From Beijerinckiaceae bacterium (lineage in GTDB: Bacteria > Pseudomonadota > Alphaproteobacteria > Rhizobiales > Beijerinckiaceae): a DNA stretch of 35,576 nucleotides. The stretch covers positions 1-35,576 of the forward strand of contig CANGFT010000045.1 in assembly GCA_947453205.1 (NCBI GenBank), read 5' to 3'. How positions within the stretch are numbered: the first letter of the stretch is position 1; each line of letters opens with the position of its first letter. Under the pieces are notes generated by a model. That model was not told the DNA's origin and did no database searches. It was given only the letters and a program-made list of their open reading frames with translations. Both the position numbers and the translations under genes were made by a program. Shown here one piece after another: positions 8,794 to 16,595 of the stretch.

Positions 8794-9741
8794 TTAGTCG
8801 ACCACCACGGATTCGAAAAAACGCGGCGCGAGGGGCGGGCCCCACTGGGCGAGGTTCTCGTCGGTCGCGGGATAATCGCCCGAGGGCATGTCCGCCGTCA
8901 GCAGGTCGCCATCGGCGTAATGTTCGAACATATAGCCCCAGGGGCTGCGCCAGTAATCGAAGATCTGGCTGCCCAGAAGATGGCGGCCCACGCCCCAGGC
9001 GGGTTTGTAGCTCTTCTCCTTCATCCATTCGTGGCCGATATGGACGGCGTCGGGATCCTGCACCTCGAAGGAGACATGGTGGACGTTGATGTCGCCGGGC
9101 GTATGAAGAGCGAAGATCGTATGATGGTCGGCCGGGCGCTCGCCCCGGTCGCAGCGCAGGAAATTGCCAAGCGTCGCGGCCGGCTCGCCGGGCACATGGA
9201 GCCGGTCGGTGACGAGCATGCCAAGGGTGTCCTGAAACCACCGTGCGCCAGCGTCGCCGTCATTGAATTTCAGCACGCAATGGCCAAGCCGCACGATGCG
9301 CGCGGGCTCATGCAGCGGGCGCTGGAAGCTCTTCACCCGCTGTTTCTGATAGGCGAAGTTCACCGGCAGGGGTTCGCGCAACGGCAGGGGCTGGGCGAGC
9401 GTCATGCCATGGACGAGATCGACCCTGTAGCCGTCGGGGGCGGTGAGGCGCACTCTGTGGCCCCCGCCCGGACCTTCGATGGGCTCGATGGCCGAGGCGC
9501 CGGGCAGGCGGGTCGCCGCCTCAAGCTCGGCGGCGGAGCCGACCAGCATGGCGACGCCGGCGAAGCCGGGCTCGCCCAACTCGGTCACATGGATGAAGGG
9601 ATAGGTTCCCGCGCCGCGCATATAGAGCCGGTCGGCGGTGCGCGCGACCTCGACCATGCCGAAGTCGGTCAGGAATCGGGCGTGAGCCTCGAGGTCCGGC
9701 GCACGATGGGCGACATAGACGATATCCTGCACCTTGATCAT
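8794..9741 (-). CDS. Two-domain VOC protein, type I extradiol dioxygenase-like
   Basis: This 315-residue protein has two vicinal-oxygen-chelate modules. Counting from the chosen start, the residues that align by spacing with the active site of extradiol ring-cleaving dioxygenases of the BphC type are all present: His154 (LGHCVLKF), His207, His222 (HHVSFEV), His254, Tyr263 and Glu273 (GYMFEHY). This suggests a working Fe(II) enzyme that opens a catechol-like ring, although the substrate cannot be told. The frame runs 13 codons upstream, but the ATG at 9741 is preceded by CAGGGAG at good distance. No ring hydroxylase, hydrolase or other meta-cleavage gene lies nearby. It lies between proA and the cold shock gene on the same strand. 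Confidence 0.85.
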   Translation of the reverse strand: MIKVQDIVYVAHRAPDLEAHARFLTDFGMVEVARTADRLYMRGAGTYPFIHVTELGEPGFAGVAMLVGSAAELEAATRLPGASAIEPIEGPGGGHRVRLTAPDGYRVDLVHGMTLAQPLPLREPLPVNFAYQKQRVKSFQRPLHEPARIVRLGHCVLKFNDGDAGARWFQDTLGMLVTDRLHVPGEPAATLGNFLRCDRGERPADHHTIFALHTPGDINVHHVSFEVQDPDAVHIGHEWMKEKSYKPAWGVGRHLLGSQIFDYWRSPWGYMFEHYADGDLLTADMPSGDYPATDENLAQWGPPLAPRFFESVVVD

Positions 9742-9778
9742 CGCGCTCACTCCCTGCGCCATTGCATCGTTTGAGCCC

Positions 9779-9805
9779 ATTATGACCCAAACAATGAATT
9801 TGCAA
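9779..9805 (-). promoter_or_regulatory. Weak putative promoter upstream of the dioxygenase gene
   Basis: On the minus strand TTGCAA (9805-9800) and CATAAT (9784-9779) are separated by 15 bases, shorter than ideal. The site lies in an AT-richer gap after the proA stop, which is where an independent promoter for the dioxygenase would be needed. Confidence 0.3.
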
Positions 9806-9819
9806 AGGGCGGCCGGGGT

Positions 9820-11121
9820 TCAGGGGCGGGTCTGGCCCTCGCCCCGCACACGGTAGTTGAAGGAGCAGAGCTGTTCGAGGCCCACCGGCCCGCGCGCATG
9901 CATGCGGCCCGTCGCGATGCCGATTTCGCCGCCAAAGCCGAATTCGCCGCCATCGGCGAACTGGGTCGAGGCGTTATGCAGCACGATGGCCGAATCGACC
10001 TCGGCGAGGAAGCGCTCGGCCGCCTGTTCGGATTCGGTGATGATGCAGTCCGTGTGGTGGGAGCCATAGGTCGCGATATGGTCCATGGCCGCCTGCAGGC
10101 CCTGCACCACCTTCACCGAAATGATGGCTTCCAGATATTCCGTGTGCCAATCGGCCTCGGTCGCCTCCTTCACGCGCGGATCGACCTTGCGGACGAGCGC
10201 ATCGCCGCGGACCTCGCAACTCCGGTCGAGCAGCATGGTCACGAGCGGCGCCAGATGGGTGTCCGCCGCCGCCTCGTCGACCAGCAGGGTCTCGGCGGCG
10301 CCGCAGATGCCCGTGCGCCGCAGCTTGGAGTTCAGGACCAGAGACTTCGCCTTCTCAAGGTCGGCGGCGCCATCCACATAGACATGCACGATGCCCTCGA
10401 GATGGGCGAAGACGGGCACGCGGGCGTCCTCCTGCACGCGCTCGACAAGGCTGCGCCCGCCGCGCGGCACGATGACGTCCACATTGCCGCCAAGGCCCTT
10501 GAGCAATTCGCCCACCGCCGCACGGTCGCGGGTCGGCACGAGGGAGATGGCCGCATCCGGCAAGCCCGCCGTGCGCAGGCCCTCGACGAGGCAGGCGTGG
10601 ATGATGCGCGCGGAATGGAAACTGTCGGAGCCCCCGCGCAGGATCGCGGCGTTGCCCGCCTTGAGGCAGAGCGCGCCTGCGTCCGCCGTGACGTTGGGGC
10701 GGCTCTCGTAGATGACGCCGACGACGCCGAGCGGCGTGGCGACGCGGTCGATCCTGAGGCCGTTGGGGCGCTCCCAGGAGGAGAGGACGCGGCCCACGGG
10801 ATCGGGCAGGTCGGCGATGTCCTCAAGCCCCTTCGCCATGGCCTCGACGCGCGCCTCGTTGAGGAGCAGGCGGTCGAGATTGGCCTTGCTGGCGCCAGCG
10901 GCGGCCGCGGCCTCCATGTCGCGGGCGTTGGCGGCGATGACATCGGCGACCGAGGTCCGCAAGAGCCCCGCCGCCACCTTGAGCGCCGTATTCTTGCGCT
11001 GGGGCGAGGCGAGGGCCAGATCGCGAGCGGCGCGGCGCGCCTCCCGGCCCAGCTCCAGCATGGTCTGCGCCACGTCGCGCTTCTCGCCGCCGCCTTCGAT
11101 CACCCTGAATTTATCCGACAT
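9820..11121 (-). CDS. proA: Glutamate-5-semialdehyde dehydrogenase (gamma-glutamyl phosphate reductase) ProA
   Basis: This 433-residue aldehyde-dehydrogenase-fold enzyme has catalytic Cys273 in [13 protein letters not shown], with [14 protein letters not shown] at about 132-145 and the [12 protein letters not shown] loop near 218-229. It reduces gamma-glutamyl phosphate with NADPH to glutamate semialdehyde, the second step of proline synthesis. It is the partner of ProB (18638-19765). In most Rhizobiales proB and proA are adjacent and followed by nadD. Here proA is separated from proB by about 7.5 kb, and from nadD by two genes, so it needs its own promoter or must be read through from corA, which ends 66 bases upstream. 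Confidence 0.96.
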   Translation of the reverse strand: MSDKFRVIEGGGEKRDVAQTMLELGREARRAARDLALASPQRKNTALKVAAGLLRTSVADVIAANARDMEAAAAAGASKANLDRLLLNEARVEAMAKGLEDIADLPDPVGRVLSSWERPNGLRIDRVATPLGVVGVIYESRPNVTADAGALCLKAGNAAILRGGSDSFHSARIIHACLVEGLRTAGLPDAAISLVPTRDRAAVGELLKGLGGNVDVIVPRGGRSLVERVQEDARVPVFAHLEGIVHVYVDGAADLEKAKSLVLNSKLRRTGICGAAETLLVDEAAADTHLAPLVTMLLDRSCEVRGDALVRKVDPRVKEATEADWHTEYLEAIISVKVVQGLQAAMDHIATYGSHHTDCIITESEQAAERFLAEVDSAIVLHNASTQFADGGEFGFGGEIGIATGRMHARGPVGLEQLCSFNYRVRGEGQTRP

Positions 11122-11187
11122 GAGCCTGAACCCGCCTTGAACACGCGCGTCATTCTATCCCAATCACGACGCCGCGTCACAGAACCT

Positions 11188-12156
11188 TCATAGCCAGTGC
11201 GCGCGCCTGAAGCGCCAGTAGAGGGTGACGCAGAGGATGAGGATGACGCCGATCACGGTATGATAGCCGTATTGCAGCTCAAGTTCCGGCATATTCTTGA
11301 AATTCATGCCATAGACGCCCGCGATCGCGGTTGGAACCGCCAGAATGGCGGCCCAGGCGGCGAGCTGGCGCGTGATGACGCCCTGGCGTTGCTGTTCGAG
11401 CAGCGTGCCGATTTCAAAGACGGAGGTGAGCACGTCGCGCAGGCCTGCGACCATATTCTCCATGCGCCGCACATGGTCGAGCACATCGTTGAAATAGGGC
11501 CGCGTCTCGTGGTCGATGCAGGGCAGGTCGAGATTGACGAGCTTGCGCACCATCTCCATCGTGGGCCCAAGCACACGCTGGAACTTGATGAGCTGGTGGC
11601 GCAGGGTGAAGAGCCGCGTGACCTCCGCGCGGGTGAGGAATTCGTCCAGCGCCCGGCGCTCCATGGCGAGCACCTGATCCTCGATGGCCTCGACGATGGG
11701 CAGATAGCCGTCCACGACATAATCAAGAATGGCGTGCAGGACATAATCGACGCCATGGGAGAGCATCTTGGGCGAGGCCTCGAGCTGCGCGCGAAGCTGG
11801 CTGTGGCCGCGCGTGGAGCCGTGCCGCACGCTGATGATGTGATTGCGCCCGACAAAGATCGAGGTTTCGCCATAGAGGATGCTGTCATCCCTGAGATGGG
11901 CCGTGCGCATGGTGAGGAAGAGCTGGTCGCCGTAGATGTCGAGCTTGGGCAGTTGATGGGCCCGCAAGGCGTCCTCGACCGCAAGGGGATGCAGGCCGAA
12001 GGCCTGCTGCAGGGCGCGAAGCTCGTCCTCATGGGGCTCAAGCAGGCCGATCCAGACGAATTCCCCATGGCCCACCAGACGCGGCATGGATTGGTCGAGA
12101 CTGACCTCCTCCACCCGCTGGCCATCGCGATAGAGATAGGCTGCGACCACGCTCAT
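11188..12156 (-). CDS. corA: CorA-family magnesium/cobalt transporter
   Basis: This is a 322-residue CorA/2-TM-GxN channel. The long soluble N-terminal part forms the metal-sensing funnel, and two C-terminal membrane helices flank the GMN selectivity signature at about residues 283-285 (VYGMNFKNMPE), with the basic tail RFRRAHWL. It imports Mg2+, possibly Co2+ or Ni2+, across the inner membrane as a pentamer. The frame continues 33 codons upstream, but ATG at 12156 follows a GGGGGAAG ribosome-binding site and starts at MSVVAAYLYRDG, the expected N-terminus. It is divergent from the binding-protein gene at 12300 with a 143-base shared upstream region. It is not part of the usual pro operon. 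Confidence 0.93.
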   Translation of the reverse strand: MSVVAAYLYRDGQRVEEVSLDQSMPRLVGHGEFVWIGLLEPHEDELRALQQAFGLHPLAVEDALRAHQLPKLDIYGDQLFLTMRTAHLRDDSILYGETSIFVGRNHIISVRHGSTRGHSQLRAQLEASPKMLSHGVDYVLHAILDYVVDGYLPIVEAIEDQVLAMERRALDEFLTRAEVTRLFTLRHQLIKFQRVLGPTMEMVRKLVNLDLPCIDHETRPYFNDVLDHVRRMENMVAGLRDVLTSVFEIGTLLEQQRQGVITRQLAAWAAILAVPTAIAGVYGMNFKNMPELELQYGYHTVIGVILILCVTLYWRFRRAHWL

Positions 12157-12299
12157 GGCTTCCCCCCGTTCGACCCGCCTGCGCAGAGATGCCGCAGAAC
12201 AGGGCCTCTGTCCACCATGGCCCGGCTTGCGCGCCGGACATGAAGGCTCCATCATGCGCCAACAATGACGGCAAGAACCGTTTGACGAGGAGGAACCCC

Positions 12300-13316
12300 A
12301 TGGTCATCGCCCGCCGCAGCCTGCTCAAGGGAGGCGCCGCCCTCCTCGCCAGCCCCGCCATCGCCGCGCCTGCGCTCGCGCAAGGCCGTGGCCGGGCCCG
12401 CATCGGCGTGCTGCCGACCTCCGGCGCCGGGCCCATGTATCTTGCGCTGGAGCGAGGCTATTTCGCCGCCGAGGGGCTGGATGCGGAGATCATCAAATTC
12501 GACAGCGCCCAGCCGCTCGCGGTGTCGCTGGCGGCGGGCGATCTCGACTTCGGCGCCACAAGCCTCGCCGTCGGCTTCTATAACCTCGCCGCGCAGGGCG
12601 TCATGCGGATCATCGCCGCGCAGGGGCGCGACAACCCCGGCTTTCCCAACAACGGCTTCGTCGTCTCCAACAAGGCCTGGGAGAGCGGCTTTCGCAGCTA
12701 CAAGGACATGGCGGGCCGCTCGGTCGGCGTCTCCACGCTAGGCTCGGCGCCGCATTACTGCGTCGGCCTGCTCGCGGACAAATATGGCGTGCCCATGGCG
12801 AAGATTGATGTTCAGAGCCTCAAGACCAATCCCAACATCGTCGCGACCATCGCGGGCGAACGCGTGGACGCAGGCGTGATGCCCTCAACCTTCGCCCTCT
12901 CGCTCACGCGCAACAATCAGGGCAAGCTGCTGGGCTGGGTCGGCGATGAAAGCCCCTGGCAGCTCGGCGCCGCCTATACGACCGCGAAAGTCGCGGATGA
13001 ACGCAGCGAGGACGTGCGCCGCTTTCTGCGCGCCTACAGGAAGGGCATGGTGGATTACGCCGACGCCTTCATCACGGCGGATGAAAAACGCAAGGATGGG
13101 CCCACCGCCGAAACCGTGCTCGCCATCCTGTCGAAACATCTCGACCAGCCCGTGGAGCTCTTGCGCGCAGGCATCAGCTATGTGGACCGGCAGGCCCGGC
13201 TCGATGGGCCGGACATCGCAAGGCAGGTGAGCTGGTACAAGGGCCAGGGCCTGCTGGAAGGCAATGTCGATGTGGAGGCCTTGATCGACAAACGCTATGC
13301 GATGCTGCTGCCCTGA
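12300..13316 (+). CDS. ABC transporter substrate-binding protein, NitT/TauT (NMT1-like) family
   Basis: This 338-residue periplasmic binding protein starts with a twin-arginine-like signal (ARRSLLKGGAALLASPAIAAPALAQ). The mature part, from RIGVLPTSGAGPMYLALERGYF, is typical of NMT1/SsuA-like proteins that bind small anions, sulfonates or pyrimidine precursors. AGDLDFGATSLAVGFYNLA forms part of the ligand cleft. I chose ATG 12300 because AGGAGG precedes it and the signal peptide begins there; the longer frame start at 12189 is rejected. No permease or ATPase gene is nearby, so it must use a transporter encoded elsewhere or act as a receptor. The ligand is unknown. Confidence 0.87.
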   Translation: MVIARRSLLKGGAALLASPAIAAPALAQGRGRARIGVLPTSGAGPMYLALERGYFAAEGLDAEIIKFDSAQPLAVSLAAGDLDFGATSLAVGFYNLAAQGVMRIIAAQGRDNPGFPNNGFVVSNKAWESGFRSYKDMAGRSVGVSTLGSAPHYCVGLLADKYGVPMAKIDVQSLKTNPNIVATIAGERVDAGVMPSTFALSLTRNNQGKLLGWVGDESPWQLGAAYTTAKVADERSEDVRRFLRAYRKGMVDYADAFITADEKRKDGPTAETVLAILSKHLDQPVELLRAGISYVDRQARLDGPDIARQVSWYKGQGLLEGNVDVEALIDKRYAMLLP

Positions 13317-13446
13317 GTCCGAAGACCCCTGCAAATCCGGCCAAAGTCCTATTGCCAAGACCGGGGGAATTCGAGATTGTCCGCCCGATCGCCCGGTTGT
13401 CGGGCCGCCGCAGCGCCAGGGACGGCGCGCGTGAGGGACTTCGCCG

Positions 13447-13764
13447 ATGTGCCACTTCTTCGCTTCACAGGCCCCGGAGAGCTACGCCTTCGAGACCCGC
13501 TCCATCCGCCTCAACGGACAGAGCACCAGCCTGCGGCTTGAAAAGATGTTCTGGTCCGTCCTTGAGTCCATCGCCGCGAGCGAAGGCCTCACCGTCCCGA
13601 AATTCGTCTCCACCCTACATAGTGAGATTCTCATCATGCGCGGCGAGGCGCCGAACTTCACCTCGCATCTGCGCTGCGTCTGCCTTGTGGCCATCGAACG
13701 CGGATTGCAGGCCCCGCGCCCTCTGCCAGGCGCCAAGCAGCCCGAGCAAAAACGCGCCGCCTGA
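13447..13764 (+). CDS. Ribbon-helix-helix domain protein (RHH_4-type)
   Basis: This 105-residue protein has a core RSIRLNGQSTSLRLEKMFWSVLESIAASEGLTVPKFVS that matches the ribbon-helix-helix family common in alphaproteobacteria: a beta strand, SLRLEKMFW helix A, then GLTVPKFVSTL helix B. A second conserved block is NFTSHLRCVCLVAIERG. RHH dimers insert a beta ribbon into the major groove and often act as repressors, though this subfamily is largely uncharacterised. GAGGGA eight bases before the ATG supports the start. Downstream, at 13826-13840, is a perfect palindrome in front of the glyoxalase-like gene, a possible target (inference). Confidence 0.8.
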   Translation: MCHFFASQAPESYAFETRSIRLNGQSTSLRLEKMFWSVLESIAASEGLTVPKFVSTLHSEILIMRGEAPNFTSHLRCVCLVAIERGLQAPRPLPGAKQPEQKRAA

Positions 13765-13825
13765 GCGGATTTTTCGCACGGTAGTAGCCCGATAACACCC
13801 TCGCCCCTCCGGACAAGCTAGTGGT

Positions 13826-13840
13826 CGCTCCACTGGAGCG
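13826..13840. promoter_or_regulatory. 15-bp perfect palindrome upstream of the glyoxalase-like gene
   Basis: CGCTCCA-C-TGGAGCG reads identically on both strands around a single central base. It is 52 bases before the ATG at 13892 and 62 bases after the RHH gene. The one-base centre cannot form a stable hairpin loop of this length, so a dimeric protein operator is more likely than a terminator. No binding protein is known; the RHH protein is a candidate. Confidence 0.45.
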
Positions 13841-13891
13841 CGCCCTGTCGCGCGCGTGAACAAAGGCGCAGCCGCGCGCAGGAGAGGATTT

Positions 13892-14287
13892 ATGGCGAAG
13901 GCGATCCATACGATGATCCGCGTGCTGGAGGAGGCGCGCTCGGTCCGATTCTATGAGCAGGCTTTCGGCCTCACGGTGGCCGACCGGCTGGATTTCCCGA
14001 CCTTCACCCTCGTTTATCTCCGCAACGCCGAAGCAGATTTCGAGGTCGAGCTGACCATCAACAAGGACCAGACCGAGCCTTATGATCTGGGCGCGGGCTA
14101 TGGGCATCTGGCCGTCGTCGTCGATGATCTCGACGCCGAACATGCGCGCTTCGCCACGCTCGGCTTCGAGCCGCGCAACATCGTCGCCTTCAACACTGAC
14201 GGCGTCCTGATCGCGCGCTTCTTCTTCGTGCAGGATCCCGATGGCTACAAGATCGAAGTCCTGCAGAAACACGGCCGCTTCCGCTGA
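13892..14287 (+). CDS. Glyoxalase I-like VOC protein (lactoylglutathione lyase family)
   Basis: This 131-residue single-subunit VOC protein has all four metal ligands of bacterial Ni-type glyoxalase I at the expected spacing: His6, Glu53 (EVELT), His72 (GYGHLAV) and Glu122 (YKIEVLQ). The YDLGAGYGHLAV stretch closely resembles GloA. The family converts the hemithioacetal of methylglyoxal and glutathione to S-lactoylglutathione. The frame extends 12 codons upstream, but the ATG at 13892 follows AGGAGAGG and starts exactly at MAKAIHTMIR. It precedes the Tat-subunit/GMC pair by 62 bases in the same direction and may form an operon with it, so it could instead act on a product of that dehydrogenase. 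Confidence 0.85.
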   Translation: MAKAIHTMIRVLEEARSVRFYEQAFGLTVADRLDFPTFTLVYLRNAEADFEVELTINKDQTEPYDLGAGYGHLAVVVDDLDAEHARFATLGFEPRNIVAFNTDGVLIARFFFVQDPDGYKIEVLQKHGRFR

Positions 14288-14349
14288 ACCAATCGTCGCA
14301 ATTCCTGCAGAGCGCATCCAGCGCCGCAAGAGATCAGGAGGGAAAACAG

Positions 14350-14910
14350 ATGAGCCACCACCATCATCATGACCACGCACAGGCCCACGCCCCGCAGCTG
14401 ACGCGGCGCACATTCCTGCAGCGCTCCTCCAGCGTGACGCTGGCGAGCGCCATCACCGTGACGGGCGCAGGCGCGCTTTTGAATTCCGCCGAGGCATGGG
14501 CGCTTGATGTGAAAGCCCTCAAGCCGCAGACGATGAAGACCCTCATCCTTCTGGCGCGCGACATCTATCCCCACGACCGCATCGCCGACCGCTTCTACGC
14601 CATCGCGGTGAAGGGCCATGATGAGAAGGCGGGCAAGGACGCCGCGCACAAGAAGCTCATCGAAGGGGGAATCGCCGCGCTCGACAAGGCGGCGGGCGCG
14701 AATGGCTATCTGGGACTTGGCTGGGAAGACGAGCGCGTGAAGCTCCTGCGCAAGATCGAGACGACGCCCTTCTTCCAGACGGTGCGCAGCGGCCTCGTGG
14801 TGAGCCTCTACAACCAGCCCGACGTCTGGCCGATCTTCGGCTACGAGGGCGAGTCCTATTCCAAGGGCGGCTATATCGAGCGCGGCTTCAACGACATCGA
14901 CTGGCTCTGA
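14350..14910 (+). CDS. Tat-exported small subunit of a GMC dehydrogenase (gluconate 2-dehydrogenase subunit 3 family)
   Basis: This 186-residue protein begins with a His-rich head (five consecutive His at 3-7, then further His) and then a twin-arginine signal TRRTFLQRSSS with a hydrophobic stretch to about residue 50 (ending AEAWA). The rest, from LKPQTMKTLILLARDIYPHD to the WPIFGYEGESYSKGGY tail, matches the small gamma subunit of membrane-bound FAD gluconate and glucose dehydrogenases. In that family the small subunit is a Tat hitch-hiker and folding partner that carries the flavoprotein to the periplasm. AGGAGGG precedes the ATG. The flavoprotein gene follows after 59 bases. The third, cytochrome c, subunit is absent here. 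Confidence 0.86.
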   Translation: MSHHHHHDHAQAHAPQLTRRTFLQRSSSVTLASAITVTGAGALLNSAEAWALDVKALKPQTMKTLILLARDIYPHDRIADRFYAIAVKGHDEKAGKDAAHKKLIEGGIAALDKAAGANGYLGLGWEDERVKLLRKIETTPFFQTVRSGLVVSLYNQPDVWPIFGYEGESYSKGGYIERGFNDIDWL

Positions 14911-14969
14911 GCCGGACTGTCGAAAGCCATCCTCCTTGACATCACGAACAAACGAATTGGGGAACGATC

Positions 14970-16538
14970 ATGGTTGCGAAATATGACCTGAACGACGACC
15001 GCGTCGTCGTCATCATCGGTTCTGGCGCGGGCGGCGGCACGCTCGGCAACGAACTTGCCCAGAAGGGCGTCGACGTCGTGATTCTCGAGGCCGGCCAGCG
15101 CCACGAGTATACCGATTTCATCAATGACGAATGGGCGAGCTTCGCCCAGCTCGCCTGGACCGACAATCGCACGACCTCCGGCTCCTTCCGGCTGGCGAAG
15201 AACTTCCCCAACCTGCCCGCCTGGATCGTCAAGGCCGTGGGCGGCTCCACCACGCACTGGGCGGGCGCCTCGCTGCGCTTCCAGCCCCATGAGTTCAAGA
15301 CCCTGACGACCTATGGAAAGGTCGCCGGCGCCAATCTGCTGGACTGGCCGCTGACGCTCGCCGAACTCGAACCCTATTACGCCCGCGCCGAAGAAAAGAT
15401 GGGCGTGACCCGCACCGGCGGGCGCGAGGGCCTGCCCGGCAATAACAACTTCAAGATCATGAAGGCCGGCGCCGACAAGCTCGGCTACAAGGAATGCCAC
15501 ACCGGCAATATGGCCATCAACTCAGCCGACCGCGACGGACGCAATTCCTGCAAGCAGACGGGCTTCTGCTTCCAGGGCTGCAAATGGGGCGCGAAATGGT
15601 CGACGCTCTATACGGAGATTCCCAAGGGCGAAGCCACCGGCAAGCTGGAGGTGCGCCCCCAGAGCCATGTGCTGAAGATCGAGCACGACAAGTCTGGCAA
15701 GGTGACCGGCGTCGTCTATGCGGACAAGGACGGCAAGATCCAGCGGCAGAAGGCGCGCATCGTCGCGGTGGCCGGCAATTCCATCGAGAGCCCGCGCATC
15801 CTTCTCAACTCGGCCTCCTCGATGTTCCCCCAGGGCCTCGCCAATTCTTCGGGCCAGGTCGGCCGCAACTACATGCGCCACATGACGGGATCGGTTTATG
15901 CGGTCTTCGAAAAGCCCGTGCATATGTATCGCGGCACGACCATGGCGGGCATCATCCGCGATGAAGCGCGCCATGATCCCAGCCGCGGCTTTGTCGGGGG
16001 CTATGAGATGGAGACCCTGTCGCTGGGCGTGCCCTTCATGGCCGCCTTCCTCGATCCGGGCGGCTGGGGCCGCAGCTTCACCAGCGCCATGGATGATTAT
16101 CCCAACATGGCCGGCATGTGGCTGGTGGGCGAGGACATGCCGCAGGAGACCAACCGCATCACCCTCAGCAAGGCGAAAGACAAATATGGAATGCCCGTCG
16201 CCGACGTGCATTTCGACGATCACCCCAACGACATCGCCATGCGCAACCATGCCTACAAGCAGGGCAAGGCGCTTTATGAGGCGGTGGGCGCGATCCGCAG
16301 CTTCCCCACCCCGCCCTATCCCTCGACCCATAATCTGGGCACCAACCGCATGAGCGCCAAGCCGCGTGACGGCGTGGTGAACTCCTACGGCCAGACCCAT
16401 GACGTGAAGAATCTCTTCGTCTCGGACGGCAGCGTCTTCACGAGCGGCGGCGCCGAGAACCCGACGCTGACCATCGTCTCGCTCGCCATCCGTCAGGCCG
16501 AACATATGGCCGCGCAGATGAAGGCGGGGGCGATTTAA
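14970..16538 (+). CDS. GMC-family FAD oxidoreductase with Cys-x5-Cys-x3-Cys iron-sulfur motif
   Basis: This is a 522-residue glucose-methanol-choline oxidoreductase. FAD is bound at VVIIGSGAGGGTLGNELA (about 13-30), with GGSTTHWAGAS at about 91-101. The catalytic pair is His454 (STHNLGTNRM) and Asn497 (GGAENPTLT). Cys194, Cys200 and Cys204 form Cys-x5-Cys-x3-Cys, the same spacing that binds a [3Fe-4S] cluster in the catalytic subunit of Burkholderia FAD glucose dehydrogenase. There is no signal peptide of its own, consistent with export by the Tat subunit encoded just upstream. The substrate is probably a sugar, sugar acid or alcohol, but this is inference. No cytochrome gene follows: the next gene is convergent, so the electron acceptor is unknown. 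The ATG follows GGGGAA. Confidence 0.9.
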   Translation: MVAKYDLNDDRVVVIIGSGAGGGTLGNELAQKGVDVVILEAGQRHEYTDFINDEWASFAQLAWTDNRTTSGSFRLAKNFPNLPAWIVKAVGGSTTHWAGASLRFQPHEFKTLTTYGKVAGANLLDWPLTLAELEPYYARAEEKMGVTRTGGREGLPGNNNFKIMKAGADKLGYKECHTGNMAINSADRDGRNSCKQTGFCFQGCKWGAKWSTLYTEIPKGEATGKLEVRPQSHVLKIEHDKSGKVTGVVYADKDGKIQRQKARIVAVAGNSIESPRILLNSASSMFPQGLANSSGQVGRNYMRHMTGSVYAVFEKPVHMYRGTTMAGIIRDEARHDPSRGFVGGYEMETLSLGVPFMAAFLDPGGWGRSFTSAMDDYPNMAGMWLVGEDMPQETNRITLSKAKDKYGMPVADVHFDDHPNDIAMRNHAYKQGKALYEAVGAIRSFPTPPYPSTHNLGTNRMSAKPRDGVVNSYGQTHDVKNLFVSDGSVFTSGGAENPTLTIVSLAIRQAEHMAAQMKAGAI

Positions 16539-16564
16539 AGGCCCCTTCAGTTTGCGTCATAAAT

Positions 16565-16588
16565 GCGGCGGGACATGGCTCCCGCCGC
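16565..16588. terminator. Bidirectional hairpin terminator between convergent genes
   Basis: A perfect 9-bp GC-rich stem (GCGGCGGGA / TCCCGCCGC) encloses a six-base loop. It lies 27 bases past the GMC stop and 8 bases past the amidohydrolase stop. The flanks are AATCGTTTCA on the plus strand and ATTTATGACG on the minus strand; the T content is modest, so efficiency is uncertain. Confidence 0.65.
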
Positions 16589-16595
16589 AATCGTT

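Noticed and set aside
14350-14400. His-rich N-terminus of the Tat subunit as an artificial affinity tag
   Set aside because: The His residues are interspersed with Asp, Ala and Gln, precede a native Tat signal, and sit in natural genomic context; it is taken as a native metal-binding-like head.
14934-14969. TTGACA between the Tat-subunit and GMC genes as a promoter
   Set aside because: No acceptable -10 hexamer is found at 16-18 bases; GGGGAA there is the ribosome-binding site of the GMC gene.
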